Positions 25,035 to 34,116 are shown, counted from the first letter of the stretch. The stretch: DNA of 64,000 nt from CBDBBY01 sp965203795 (GCA_965203795.1 OZ241915.1:1488001-1552000), one strand, 5' to 3'. Numbers and translations: made by a program. The notes: generated by a model from the letters alone, not told the origin.

Positions 25035-28000
25035 TCAATTCATCACCGGAACATCGGCGGATCGCTTCTCCGCCAGCGGCTCCGCAGCGCGCCGCGCCGC
25101 CAGCTTCGACAGGTCGCGGGCGATTATTGCGGCGCCCGCCAGCTTCGCCTCGGCATTCCGCCAATTCCGCCGCAGTACCAGCTTGCCGCCTCTGATTCGT
25201 GCCCGGCCTTCCTGCGCGAGCATGTATTTGACGAGCCCGTCCGGATTGGGGAAGGAGTCGTCGCGGAATTCCACGGTCGCGCCCTTCGGCCCGCCGTCGA
25301 TCCGCGCGATGTTCGCCGTCCTGCACAGCGCCTTGACGGCGAGGAGCTTGACCAAGACCGAAACCTCTTCCGGCGGCGGGCCGAACCTGTCCTCCAGCTC
25401 GGCGGCCACGCCCTCAAGCTCCTCCCGCTTCTTGAGAGCCGCCATGCGCCGGTAAAGGCCCATTCTGACCTCGATGTCTGGCACGTAATGCTCGGGAATG
25501 CTGACCGCCAAACCGAGATTCAGCTGAGGCGTCCACTCTTCCTCGCTCTCCTCCGTCTCCATGCCGGCGCCGGATTTGAGCTTCGAGACCGCGTCCTCGA
25601 GCATGCTCTGGTACAATTCGACGCCCACTTCCCGAACATGGCCGGACTGGTCGGCCCCAAGCAGGTTCCCGGCCCCGCGGATGTCGAGATCGTGCGCCGC
25701 CAGCGAGAACCCGGCGCCTAGCGCATCAAGGCTCTCAATGACCTTCAGCCGCCGGACCGCGCTGTCCGTCAGCTTCGTTCCGTGCGTGTATGTCAGGAAG
25801 GCGTATGCCCGCAGGCCGGACCGCCCTACCCTACCCCGGATCTGATGAAGCTGGGCCAGCCCGAACCGGTCTGCCCGGTGAATCACGATGGTGTTGGCCG
25901 TCGGCAGGTCCAAGCCGGAGGCCACGATGGTCGTCGACAGCAGCACATCGTGCTCGCCATTGAAGAACGCCGACGTGCGGGAGTTCAGGACGCCCGCCGG
26001 GAGCTGGCCGTGCGCCGAAATGAAATCGACCTCGGGCACATGCTCGGAAAGGAACTCCTCCATTTGCGGAAGATCCGCGATCCTCGGCACGACAAGGAAG
26101 CTCTGCCCTCGCCTGAAATGCTCGCGCAGGAGCGCCTCCCTGATGGTGACCGGATCGAACTCGGCCACGAAGGTTCGAATCGAATGCCGGTCCGGAGGCG
26201 GGGTCGCAATGATTGAGAGATCCTTCACGCCGGAAAGGGCCAGCTGGAGCGACCTCGGAATCGGCGTCGCCGTCAGCATCAGGACATGCACGTTCGTGCG
26301 GAGCTCCTTGAGGCGCTCCTTTTGCCTGACCCCGAAACTGTGCTCCTCGTCGACGATGAGCAAGCCGAGGTTCTTGAATTCGATCGACTTGGAAAGCAGC
26401 GCGTGGGTTCCGATCGCGATGTCGATCGATCCGTCGGCAATTCCGGATCTCGTTTCGGCGTCCGCCTTCCCGGCGACCATGCGCGACAGCTGCCCGATCT
26501 TTACGGGAAACCCGCGGAACCGCGCCTTGAACGTGGTGAAATGCTGGGCGACCAGCAATGTCGTCGGCGCAATGAGGGCCACCTGGCTTCCGGACATCGC
26601 TGCCGCGAACGCGGCCCGCATTGCGATTTCGGTCTTTCCGAAGCCGACATCCCCGCAGATCATGCGGTCCATTGGGCTGCCCGACGACAGATCCTCCAAC
26701 ACCTTGTCGGCTGCCGCGTCCTGGTCCTCGGTCTCCTCGTACGGAAAGCGCGCGAGAAAGCTCTCCCAGGAATGGTCGGCGAAATGCAGCTTGGGCGCGG
26801 AACGAACAGCGCGCTCAGCGGCCACGCGGATCAGGTCCCCGGCGATTTCGAGAACCTTTTTCTTCGCCCGCGCCTTCCGTTCCTGCCAAGCGGAGCTTCC
26901 CATCCGGTCCAGCGGCGCGTCGCCGGATCCGTATCGGGAAAGAATGTCCATGTTCTCGACCGGCAAATAAAGCTTGTCGCCGCCGGCGTACTCAAGCGCG
27001 ATGCAGTCGTGAGGCGCCTCGGAGATGAAGATAGTTTCCAATCCGATGAATCGGCCGATGCCGTGTTCCGCGTGGACGACGAGCTCGCCGCGCGTCAAGC
27101 TTCCCGCCTCGGCGAGGAACGCGGAGCCATGCGCAGGCTTTTTCCGGCTCCGTCCCAAGCGGTCGCCGAAAACGTCCTGCTCGGAAATGGCGGCCATCCC
27201 GGGAGCGACGAATCCCTGCTCAAGGTCCCAAACCGCGAGGCCAACGCCGCCGGAACCGGCCGTCGGAGACTGTTCCGCGCGCTCGATCAGCCGGGCGTCT
27301 GCGACGCCATGGTCTTTCAGGATCAGCTGCAGCCTGCCTCTGGAACCTTCCGACCAGCATGCGATGACAACATTCACAGACCGCCGAAGCTCTTGGACGT
27401 GCTCCGCGAATGCTTCCAGGAGCGAGCGGCTGGCCTGCTGCCGCTCAACCGCGAAGTTCCTGCCCGTGCGGCCGCCGGCATCGGTGACGTTCAGCCCGGT
27501 CGGCAGCTTGCCGGGCTTGAGGCGGCGCGCATCGCGGGATTCGATGATCCTCCCGAACTTCATGGGCTCAAGGAAGAGCAGCCCGGGCTCCGCGGCGCGT
27601 CCGATGTCGCCGGAGTCGAACCCGCGGCCTCCGAATTCGGTTCGGGAAAGGTGAAGCTCGCCGACGCTCCGCCAGCGCTCCTCGCACAGCTCTCCGACCC
27701 GGTCATCTTCGAAGACAGTGGCCTGCGGGGCGAAATCGAAAACGGTTTCCAGCCGGTCGTGAAAGAACGGCAGCCAGTGCTCCATTCCGGCGAACCCAGC
27801 CCCTTTCGAAACCGACTCGTAGATCATGTCGTCGACTTTCGGGTTTCCGAATTCCGCCCGGTACTTGCCGCGGAAGCGCGATATCGAATCCCCGTCCAGC
27901 ACGACTTCCGAAACCGCCGCCAAGGCCACTCTTTCCAAACGTCCGGTCGTCCGCTGGGATTCGGGATCGTAGGTCCGCAGGCCGTCCAGAACGTCTCCGA

Positions 28001-28532
28001 AGAAGTCCATGCGGACGGGCTTGGCGGCGCTCGGCGCACGTACGTCAACAATGCTGCCCCGAACCGCGTATTCGCCTTGCGCTACAGCCACCGGCGCACG
28101 CGCAAAACCCATTCCGGACAAATGGTTGATGATGGATTCCTGAGAAATTCCGTCTCCCACTGCGACCGTCCGCCGAGTGTTTTCCACCCACGCTCGCGCC
28201 GGAACGAATTGCGTCGCGGCGTTCACGGTGGTCAGCAGGATGAATCCGCCGTCCCGCTCCAAGTCCAGCAGCTCGGAAAGCGCGCCAAGCCGCCTCGCGA
28301 TGATCTCAATGTTCGGGGAGATCCGGCTGTAGGGCGGACAGTCCCAAGCGGGAAACTCCAATATCCTCGTTCCAGGGTTGTAGTAGCGGAGCGCGCCGCT
28401 CATCGCCGCTACGCGCTTGTTGTCGCGGCCGATGAACAGAACCGGCCTGCCCGAAAGTTCAACCGCGTTGATCAGGAGCTTCGCGTCGTAGCCTTCCGGA
28501 GCACCGGAGATCGTCACTTGGCGGGCCGTCAA
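25035..28532 (-). CDS. mfd: Transcription-repair coupling factor Mfd
   Basis: ATP-dependent translocase that removes RNA polymerase stalled at DNA damage and recruits UvrAB. The 1165 residues are full length. An N-terminal UvrB-homology region (FPAWDCPPYSRISPN) is followed by the RNA-polymerase-interacting domain (VHAEHGIGRFIGLE). The helicase core has Walker A GDVGFGKTEIAMR, DEEH at VDEEHSFGVRQKE, motif III LTATPIPR and motif VI QIRGRVGRSG. The C-terminal TRCF domain is present. The start is probably TTG 28532. It stands alone. Confidence 0.97.
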   Translation of the reverse strand: MTARQVTISGAPEGYDAKLLINAVELSGRPVLFIGRDNKRVAAMSGALRYYNPGTRILEFPAWDCPPYSRISPNIEIIARRLGALSELLDLERDGGFILLTTVNAATQFVPARAWVENTRRTVAVGDGISQESIINHLSGMGFARAPVAVAQGEYAVRGSIVDVRAPSAAKPVRMDFFGDVLDGLRTYDPESQRTTGRLERVALAAVSEVVLDGDSISRFRGKYRAEFGNPKVDDMIYESVSKGAGFAGMEHWLPFFHDRLETVFDFAPQATVFEDDRVGELCEERWRSVGELHLSRTEFGGRGFDSGDIGRAAEPGLLFLEPMKFGRIIESRDARRLKPGKLPTGLNVTDAGGRTGRNFAVERQQASRSLLEAFAEHVQELRRSVNVVIACWSEGSRGRLQLILKDHGVADARLIERAEQSPTAGSGGVGLAVWDLEQGFVAPGMAAISEQDVFGDRLGRSRKKPAHGSAFLAEAGSLTRGELVVHAEHGIGRFIGLETIFISEAPHDCIALEYAGGDKLYLPVENMDILSRYGSGDAPLDRMGSSAWQERKARAKKKVLEIAGDLIRVAAERAVRSAPKLHFADHSWESFLARFPYEETEDQDAAADKVLEDLSSGSPMDRMICGDVGFGKTEIAMRAAFAAAMSGSQVALIAPTTLLVAQHFTTFKARFRGFPVKIGQLSRMVAGKADAETRSGIADGSIDIAIGTHALLSKSIEFKNLGLLIVDEEHSFGVRQKERLKELRTNVHVLMLTATPIPRSLQLALSGVKDLSIIATPPPDRHSIRTFVAEFDPVTIREALLREHFRRGQSFLVVPRIADLPQMEEFLSEHVPEVDFISAHGQLPAGVLNSRTSAFFNGEHDVLLSTTIVASGLDLPTANTIVIHRADRFGLAQLHQIRGRVGRSGLRAYAFLTYTHGTKLTDSAVRRLKVIESLDALGAGFSLAAHDLDIRGAGNLLGADQSGHVREVGVELYQSMLEDAVSKLKSGAGMETEESEEEWTPQLNLGLAVSIPEHYVPDIEVRMGLYRRMAALKKREELEGVAAELEDRFGPPPEEVSVLVKLLAVKALCRTANIARIDGGPKGATVEFRDDSFPNPDGLVKYMLAQEGRARIRGGKLVLRRNWRNAEAKLAGAAIIARDLSKLAARRAAEPLAEKRSADVPVMN

Positions 28533-28874
28533 TTCGGGTTCCTTTTCGCCGGCATTGCCAAGCCCGTCGCCGGGCTCGGCCGCCTGTTATTCCAAGGCAC
28601 GGAAATCCGAAACTGGAATCATGGAGCAGGCGTATCGCAAATTTTTGGTCAGGGGCTGTGGCGCAACAAACCCTCCAATCAAGAAAGCCGGTCAAGCCAT
28701 TGTTTTCGATGCAAAATTTTATGGAAGGCAGGGTGTTGGCGTTTGCTTTCGACCAGCGGTGCCTAGTAAGACCAAGAGTTTATGACACACCCTCATGGCA
28801 CTCTGGAAGAAAAAGCTTGCATACCGCAGGATGTATACTATATCCTATACACGGATTGGGCATTTCCCGGTCGG
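28533..28874. other. AT-richer gene-free stretch upstream of an orphan terminator
   Basis: No gene is supported. Base composition from about 28640 is clearly lower in GC than the flanks. Near 28818 there is TTGCAT, 18 bases, TATCCT, overlapping a GTATAC-rich palindromic stretch, which could be a plus-strand promoter or operator. The longest plus frame (28782-28976) runs through the terminator and looks non-coding. Confidence 0.35.
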
Positions 28875-28909
28875 CGATGGGGTTCGGGAGACCGAACCCC
28901 ATCGTTTTT
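28875..28909 (+). terminator. Strong Rho-independent terminator without an obvious gene
   Basis: Perfect 13-bp stem CGATGGGGTTCGG/CCGAACCCCATCG, GAGA tetraloop and five T on the plus strand. The only gene nearby, a DUF3800 fragment, is on the minus strand and would read into it without a T-run. It therefore ends some unannotated plus-strand transcript starting in 28533-28874, perhaps a short RNA. Confidence 0.8.
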
Positions 28910-28912
28910 GTT

Positions 28913-29524
28913 TCACGGGTACACCTTAAATGCCTCCGGCTTGGCCTGTATGACTTTATACGTACGGCTGCACTGATTCGGTCGAAGCCTTAGCTGCGCC
29001 ATGGGCCTAGCAGTCAAGTCGGCAAGTTGAAGACCGGCCGAGTTCGCCGACTTCGTAGCGAACTTGGGGTCGAATTCCAAACTCTCGAACTTATGCTTAC
29101 GGTTTCCGAAGCGGATCCCGCCATCGACTATCTGCCTGAACGTTCGTCCAAGTTCATCATCCTCGGACTTTCCCTGACACTCGAAGACCACATGGATGCG
29201 CCTTCCTTCCTGCCTTTCTTTCAGAAGGAACGCGAGCAGCCGTTCCAAGCAGAAACGCAATGCCAGTTCATACGAACTCTGCGGCGTGGAATACAGGCCA
29301 ATGAGCGCCATTTTGTCTATTACCGATCCAATCAAAGTTACGGGAGCATCTACCATGATCTGGTGGAGATCATCGTGGAACGCTTCCCGCTTCGCGCGGT
29401 CGGTTCGCATCGGAGCGAAATCGCCTTTGGACTTCCGGATGTCGTGCTCGTGGAAGATGATCGCGTCATGACCGCAGTGCTTGAACTTCAAGTTCTGTAC
29501 AGCCGGAACCACAGAGGCCACGTA
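28913..29524 (-). pseudogene. DUF3800 protein, C-terminal part of a split gene
   Basis: About 203 codons matching the C-terminal part of DUF3800 proteins, a predicted RNase H-fold family often found on mobile and defence-related DNA. Readable segments include YVASVVPAVQNLKFKHCGHD, FHEHDIRKSKGDF and the C-terminal AGLQLADLTARPMAQ with the conserved acidic residue. The frame starts abruptly at TAC (29524) without a start codon. The missing N-terminal part lies at 31812-31931 on the same strand, 2287 bases away. The split falls between the codons for ...KKAD and YVAS.... The gene is therefore interrupted and inactive. Confidence 0.85.
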
Positions 29525-29561
29525 GGCTGCCCGGTGGATCGAACCGGAGGCCGCCGCGCCG

Positions 29562-31020
29562 GTGCTTGATGCCGCCAGCAAATACGCGGGCACCGAGGCT
29601 GAAATCATTCGCGAGTGGGCAGCGCGGAAACTGAAAATTCCGAGTGGCCCGCAAATGGGCAAGCCGTTCGAGATCGACGACTTCCAATTCGAGTTTCTGC
29701 AAGCCGCGTTGCGACCGGAAATCAAAATGGTGGCTCTGTCGGTCGCAAAAAAACGGCAAAAGCGGGTTGCTTTGTGTCGCATGCCTAGCTCGGCTTGCTG
29801 GCCCGCTGAACCGCCGCGATTGGCGAGGCGTTGTCGTAAGCGAAACAGGCAAACTAGCGAAGGAATTGCGCCGGGCAATGGAAATGACCGCCGACATTTC
29901 CGGGCTCGGCGGGCCTGTATTCCACAAATCGCCGCCGCCGGGCCAGGTATTCGGCTTGAATGATGCTCACTTGGCAATACTCGCGGAGGACAAAGCGACC
30001 GGGCATTCAATCGGAAGCGACTGGGCGATTATCGATGAGGCGGGCTTGCTCGGCGAAAACAAGCGCGAGCTGTGGAATGCCATTGTGTCGAGTGCCGGAA
30101 ACCGCGATAGGAAATTGATCTGCATTTCCATTCGCGGCGATGGCTCGATGTTTACCGAGTTATACAAGCAACGCGATTTGCCGTCGGTAGTATGGCATGA
30201 ATACGCGAGCGATCCCGAATTGCCGTTCGACGATCCGGCGAATTGGGAATTGGTGAAACCGGGCTTGAAGTCGGGCATCAAGTCGTTGGGCTACATGCAA
30301 GATCGAGCGGCTTATGTCGCCGCCAATTCAACCGACCAGCCGTCATTCGCGCCGCATGATCTGCACCTTCCGCAATCGCCGGCTAGGGAAATGATCTGTT
30401 CCTTGAACGACTGGGAATCTTGCGAGCTGCCCGACGAAGCCGAGCCGCCAGCTCGGAACAGGCGGTGCTGGCTCGGAGTGGATATAGGCGGCTCGGCTTC
30501 AATGATGGCGGCGGTTGCGGCTTGGTCAACCGATGACGGCATTCGGATCGAGGTTCGGAGCGCGTTCCCGGCTGAACCAACACTCAAGCAGCGCGGCGCG
30601 GCGGCTGCGGTCGGCGGCTTGTATGGGCGGATGCATGACCGCGGCGAACTACTGGTAACGCCGGGCAGGGTTACCGATGTCGAAATGTTTCTACTGGCGC
30701 TGAACCGCTGGCTTGCTGGCGAGCAAGTGTTCATGCTCGCCGACCGGTTCAGGAAAGCCGAAGTAATGACGGCGATGACGAAGGCCGGGCTGCGCTGGCC
30801 CGTGGAATGGCGCGGGCAAGGGCATTCGCATACCGTCGGCGGCTCGGCTGACGTGCGAGGCTTCCAAGCGGCCGTCATGACCGACGGCCATTGCCGCGGC
30901 TGCCGCGACATCGCCTCCTTCGGTGGCCTCGGCCCGGACGGCCAAGGACGCGGCGATTGCGAACCGCGCCTTCAATCCGAATACTTGCATCGTGGGTTTC
31001 CTTGCCGATTCAGTCGATGA
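29562..31020 (+). pseudogene. Phage terminase large subunit, frameshifted and with altered C-terminus
   Basis: DNA-packaging ATPase/nuclease of a tailed phage. Codons from GTG 29562 give GKPFEIDDFQFEFLQAALRP and ALSVAKK. A run of seven A (29747-29753) then breaks the frame inside Walker A: deleting one A restores AKKNGKSGLLC. The second frame continues with VVVSETGKLAKELRRAM, SDWAIIDEAGLL (Walker B), a nuclease-like GVDIGGSASMMAA and DRFRKAEVMTAM. After about 30890 the similarity ends and a different frame gives NRAFNPNTCIVGFLADSVDE to a stop at 31078, so the C-terminus seems joined to another phage gene tail. No small terminase, portal or capsid gene is near. Confidence 0.8.
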
Positions 31021-31109
31021 AAACAGCTTGGTGACCCGCGCCCCTCAGGGCAAGGGGTGGAGTGCCATCATTACCTGAACTCAATCATCAGCCGCTCGAA
31101 GGATTGCGT

Positions 31110-31664
31110 TCAAGGCGTTCGTGCTTCCAAGTCGAGCAACAGCCGCGCAATGTGATAGTATTTGAACTCGAACGCCAGATGCACTGGCGTTGCGCCTTTG
31201 TTGTTCTTGGCGTTCGGATCCGCCCCCGCTTCAAGCAACAGCCGCGCAACGGCATAGTGTCCCTGCACCGCCGCCCAATGCAAAGGCGTTACGCCTTTGT
31301 TGTTCCTGGCGTTCGGATCCGCCCCCGCTTCAAGCAACAGCCGCGCAACGGCTTTGTGTCCCTTCACCGCCGCCCAATGCAAAGGCGTTACGCCGTTATC
31401 ATCCACGGCGTTCGGGTCGGCTCCCTCCGCGAGCAGCGACCGCGCAACGGCATCTTGTCCGAACGCCGCCGCCACATGCAGCCGCATTTCGTCTGGAACC
31501 GGAGCCGGGCTCGATGCGAGCAACAGCCGAGCACCGCTGCTTAATTCCCCGGCTGCCGCCGCCAAATGCAGCGGCGGAAAGTCTTGCGCGGGGGCCGCGG
31601 TTGCGGCGAATGCCAGCGCGGAAGCCGCCAGCGCGAGCCGGATTGTTCGTTTCCATTCGGTCAT
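31110..31664 (-). CDS. Secreted ankyrin-repeat protein (ankyphage ANKp-like)
   Basis: A 184-residue protein with a Sec signal peptide (basic MTEWKRTIR, then LALAASALAFAATAAPAQ) followed by about five ankyrin repeats of 33 residues. Consensus units such as GVTPLHWAAVKGHKAVARLL and LEAGADPNARNNK are plain. Two central repeats are nearly identical at the DNA level with a 99-base period, a sign of recent duplication. Nothing follows the repeats. Ankyrin domains mediate protein-protein contacts; exported versions are typical of host-associated bacteria. It lies inside the phage-derived insert next to the terminase remnant, an arrangement reminiscent of phages from sponge symbionts that carry secreted ankyrins. 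The target is unknown. Confidence 0.9.
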   Translation of the reverse strand: MTEWKRTIRLALAASALAFAATAAPAQDFPPLHLAAAAGELSSGARLLLASSPAPVPDEMRLHVAAAFGQDAVARSLLAEGADPNAVDDNGVTPLHWAAVKGHKAVARLLLEAGADPNARNNKGVTPLHWAAVQGHYAVARLLLEAGADPNAKNNKGATPVHLAFEFKYYHIARLLLDLEARTP

Positions 31665-31811
31665 TCAATCGTCCCCTTCGTTCCGGGAGTTTACCGGTTG
31701 CGAAACCCGCACCGATCGCGAGCTGCGAAATTGCGGAAACCGGTGCGCGAGGGCTCGCGCGAATGCCGGTATCCGCAAGTACCGGCACAGGTGTTCTTGC
31801 GGTTTCCGCAG

Positions 31812-31931
31812 GTCGGCCTTTTTGAACACGCAGAACGACAAGGCGAAGACAGGGAAATGCTAGTCGATGGAGGTCAAGCTATGATCGCCGCTCTCATCCA
31901 CATAGACGATGAAATCCGAGAACTCCGCCAT
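31812..31931 (-). pseudogene. DUF3800 protein, N-terminal part with in-frame amber
   Basis: From ATG 31931 the frame reads MAEFSDFIVYVDESGDHS, the conserved DUF3800 opening with the DESGD active-site motif. A TAG at 31862-31860 interrupts it after LTSID. The same frame then continues with HFPVFALSFCVFKKAD, again typical of the family, up to 31812. The C-terminal part resumes at 29524. The TAG stands where related proteins have an ordinary residue (CAG to TAG is the simplest change). Confidence 0.82.
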
Positions 31932-32379
31932 GGATTCACCGCCACCCGTCGCCAGCCAGTCAGGAGTTGTTTCATCTGCGTCGTCCCTTCACTCTGACGC
32001 ACCTAATGTCCGCCGCGACAGCAGCGGTCTTGACTTCGGCTGCGACGATCACTGATGGGCTGCGGCGCTGCTCGTAGACCAGCAGGAGCGCGAGCTTGGC
32101 ACTGTCTCAATGCCAGCGTTATTGCCGCGCTTGCCTTGCGACACCGGCACACGTTTTTTAAGCTGTTTTTCTAAAAAAGGGGCCGCAGGCAAATGATCGC
32201 GCGGGCGGCGCGATCATCGGGAATCGTTGACGCCGACCCCGCCCGCCGCTGCGAAGGCGGAATCCGCGGCGCACAATGGCACAGGAAGCCGCCCGTGGTA
32301 TATGCTCCCTTCGCAAGCGGCCCGGCTCGCATCGGAATCCCGTCGACCTGCGGTTGCCGCGACCGGAGCGATTCGTCGA
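31932..32379. other. Gene-free region upstream of hemB
   Basis: About 450 bases with no supported gene. It contains a T/A-rich patch (near 32155-32180) and the perfect inverted repeat described separately. hemB-frame codons upstream of 32380 are open but have shadow-like composition. Confidence 0.4.
32193..32217. promoter_or_regulatory. Perfect 10-bp inverted repeat
   Basis: ATGATCGCGC and GCGCGATCAT separated by five bases. Read on the minus strand it is followed, after about 16 bases, by a run of six T. It could be a minus-strand terminator with a long spacer or an operator for the hemB region; neither is established. Confidence 0.4.
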
Positions 32380-33387
32380 ATGATGCCGACATCCGCGAAA
32401 TTCCCTAGCTCCCGCCCCCGTCGCCTGCGCCGTTCCAAACGGCTTCGGCGGATGGTTCAGGAAACCGCGCTTCGGACTTCGGATCTGATTTGGCCGATCT
32501 TCGTGTGCGAAGGGCAAAATGCGACGGCGCCGGTCCCTTCGATGCCGGGCGTGGACCGGGTGTCTCCGGACCTTGCGGTAAGTTGCGCGGAGGCTGCCGC
32601 CAAACTGGGCGTGGCGGCCTTGGCCGTCTTTCCCCACACGCCGCCCGAGCTGAAGTCCGCGGACTGCCGCGAGGCTTGGAACCCGGAAAATCTGGCGAAT
32701 CGCGCCGTCCGGCTCATTAAGGCCGCAGTGCCCGAACTGCCGGTGATGCTTGATGTCGCCTTGGATCCCTACAACTCGCTGGGACATGACGGAATCGTCC
32801 GCGGCGGCGTGATCCTGAACGACGAAACGCTCGAATGCCTTGTACGCCAAGCGCGCGAGCACGCGATCGCCGGCGCGGACATCCTCGGGCCATCGGACAT
32901 GATGGACGGCCGAATCAGGAAAATCCGCGAGATGCTTGAATCTGAAGGATTCCCGGACACCGTTCTTCTCTCGTACTCCGCCAAATACGCCTCGGCGTTC
33001 TATGCGCCGTTCCGGGATGCCGTGGGTTCATCCGGCGCGCTGGCGGGCGACAAGAAGACCTACCAGATGGACCCGTCGAATTCCGACGAGGCGGTCAGGA
33101 TGGTGCAGCGCGACCTTCAGGAGGGCGCGGACATGGTCATGGTCAAGCCCGGCCTCCTCTACCTCGACATCTGCCGACGGATCAAAGAGACGTTCGGGGT
33201 GCCTACGTTCGCGTACCAGGTCTCAGGCGAGTACGCCATGATTTCGGCTGCTGCGGAACGCGGATGGCTGGATCGCGGGCCTGCGATCCTTGAGAGCCTG
33301 GCCGCCTTCAAACGGGCCGGGTGCGACGGAATTCTGACCTATTTCGCGCCGGAGGCCGCCGAGCTGATTCGCGCCGACCGGCCCTGA
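32380..33387 (+). CDS. hemB: Delta-aminolevulinic acid dehydratase
   Basis: Condenses two 5-aminolevulinate molecules to porphobilinogen in haem and cobalamin synthesis. The 335 residues include both active-site lysines: YSAKYASAFYAPFRDA and DMVMVKPGLLYLDI. The metal loop reads DVALDPYNSLGHDGIV, with Asp in place of the Cys of zinc enzymes, so this is the magnesium/potassium-type enzyme common in alphaproteobacteria. ATG 32380 is preferred (a second ATG follows at 32383), with GGAG about eleven bases upstream. It is a single gene followed by a GC-rich hairpin at 33399-33418. Confidence 0.95.
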   Translation: MMPTSAKFPSSRPRRLRRSKRLRRMVQETALRTSDLIWPIFVCEGQNATAPVPSMPGVDRVSPDLAVSCAEAAAKLGVAALAVFPHTPPELKSADCREAWNPENLANRAVRLIKAAVPELPVMLDVALDPYNSLGHDGIVRGGVILNDETLECLVRQAREHAIAGADILGPSDMMDGRIRKIREMLESEGFPDTVLLSYSAKYASAFYAPFRDAVGSSGALAGDKKTYQMDPSNSDEAVRMVQRDLQEGADMVMVKPGLLYLDICRRIKETFGVPTFAYQVSGEYAMISAAAERGWLDRGPAILESLAAFKRAGCDGILTYFAPEAAELIRADRP

Positions 33388-33398
33388 TTCCCTGCCCT

Positions 33399-33418
33399 GC
33401 CGGCGCTGGCGCGCCGGC
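33399..33418. terminator. GC-rich hairpin after hemB
   Basis: 8-bp perfect stem GCCGGCGC/GCGCCGGC with a 4-base loop, twelve bases after the hemB stop. No T-run follows. Confidence 0.35.
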
Positions 33419-33531
33419 GTTGTCCTCCTTGCCTTCCCCGCCGCGCCGCGGATTCCGCTTCGCAGTGACATTTTGCGCGTTTTTTGGATAATTGCGGCAT
33501 TGAGCACAAAACAAGGGAACGAGGCAATCCC

Positions 33532-34089
33532 ATGGGCAGTTGGTCACGCCGGGGCTTCCTTGGCGGAGCCGTTGCGTCAGCAGCGACGGGCGCTTACGCG
33601 CAGGACAAGGAAGGGCGTTTCAAGGAAATCGACAGTCAAGTCGATTCCGCAATCATCTACCTGCTAACCACGAAGCCGGAAACGGAGGAGCTTCGCGCTA
33701 GGGCGTCCGGCCTCCTGATGATCCCGGTTGTAACCAAAGCGGGCCTGGCGTTCGGCGGCTCCTACGGCGAAGGCGCCCTGCGTGTGGACGGCGCAACGGT
33801 CGACTACTTCTCAGCGCTGCAGCTCAACTGGGGACTCCAGCTCGGAGCCAAACAGTACTCCTATGCGCTGTTCTTCATGAACGACGAAGCGCTCGACCGC
33901 TTCCGGAACTCCTCCGGCGGCTGGCGGTTCGGCGCGGATCTCGAAGCGGTCGTCATCGACGAAAGCGACCAGACAGGCGTCAACACGCTCGAACGACTCT
34001 ACGACGTCGTCGGCATCGTGTTCGGCCAAGCGGGATTCCACGTGGGCATGTCGCTCGAGGGCACAGTCTACAACAGACTCAAGCCTTGA
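33532..34089 (+). CDS. Tat-exported SYLF/Ysc84-domain protein
   Basis: A 185-residue protein with a twin-arginine signal: SRRGFLGG followed by AVASAATGAYAQ. The mature part matches the SYLF (Ysc84 actin-binding/lipid-binding) domain, with ARASGLLMIPVVTKAGLAFG, SYGEGALRV and FGADLEAVVIDES. The bacterial family is periplasmic or lipid-associated and has no settled role. ATG 33532 places the Tat motif at residues 5-10, with GGGAACGAGG upstream; an upstream in-frame start would spoil the signal. It stands alone, convergent with the dehydrogenase gene. Confidence 0.85.
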   Translation: MGSWSRRGFLGGAVASAATGAYAQDKEGRFKEIDSQVDSAIIYLLTTKPETEELRARASGLLMIPVVTKAGLAFGGSYGEGALRVDGATVDYFSALQLNWGLQLGAKQYSYALFFMNDEALDRFRNSSGGWRFGADLEAVVIDESDQTGVNTLERLYDVVGIVFGQAGFHVGMSLEGTVYNRLKP

Positions 34090-34116
34090 CCTGCGCGAGC
34101 CGGTCTCGGACGCCGT

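Larger units (their letters stand above)
29525..31811. mobile_element. 2.3-kb insert of phage origin splitting the DUF3800 gene
   Basis: The insert is bounded by the two halves of the DUF3800 gene. It carries a frameshifted large terminase gene (plus) and a secreted ankyrin-repeat gene (minus). I find no terminal inverted repeat, target duplication or transposase, so it is not an insertion sequence. It looks like a fragment left by phage integration and deletion, or by recombination with phage DNA. Confidence 0.65.

Noticed and set aside
26286..28766. 826-codon plus-strand frame opposite mfd
   Set aside because: It is entirely antisense to mfd, and its composition follows the complementary codons of a real gene.
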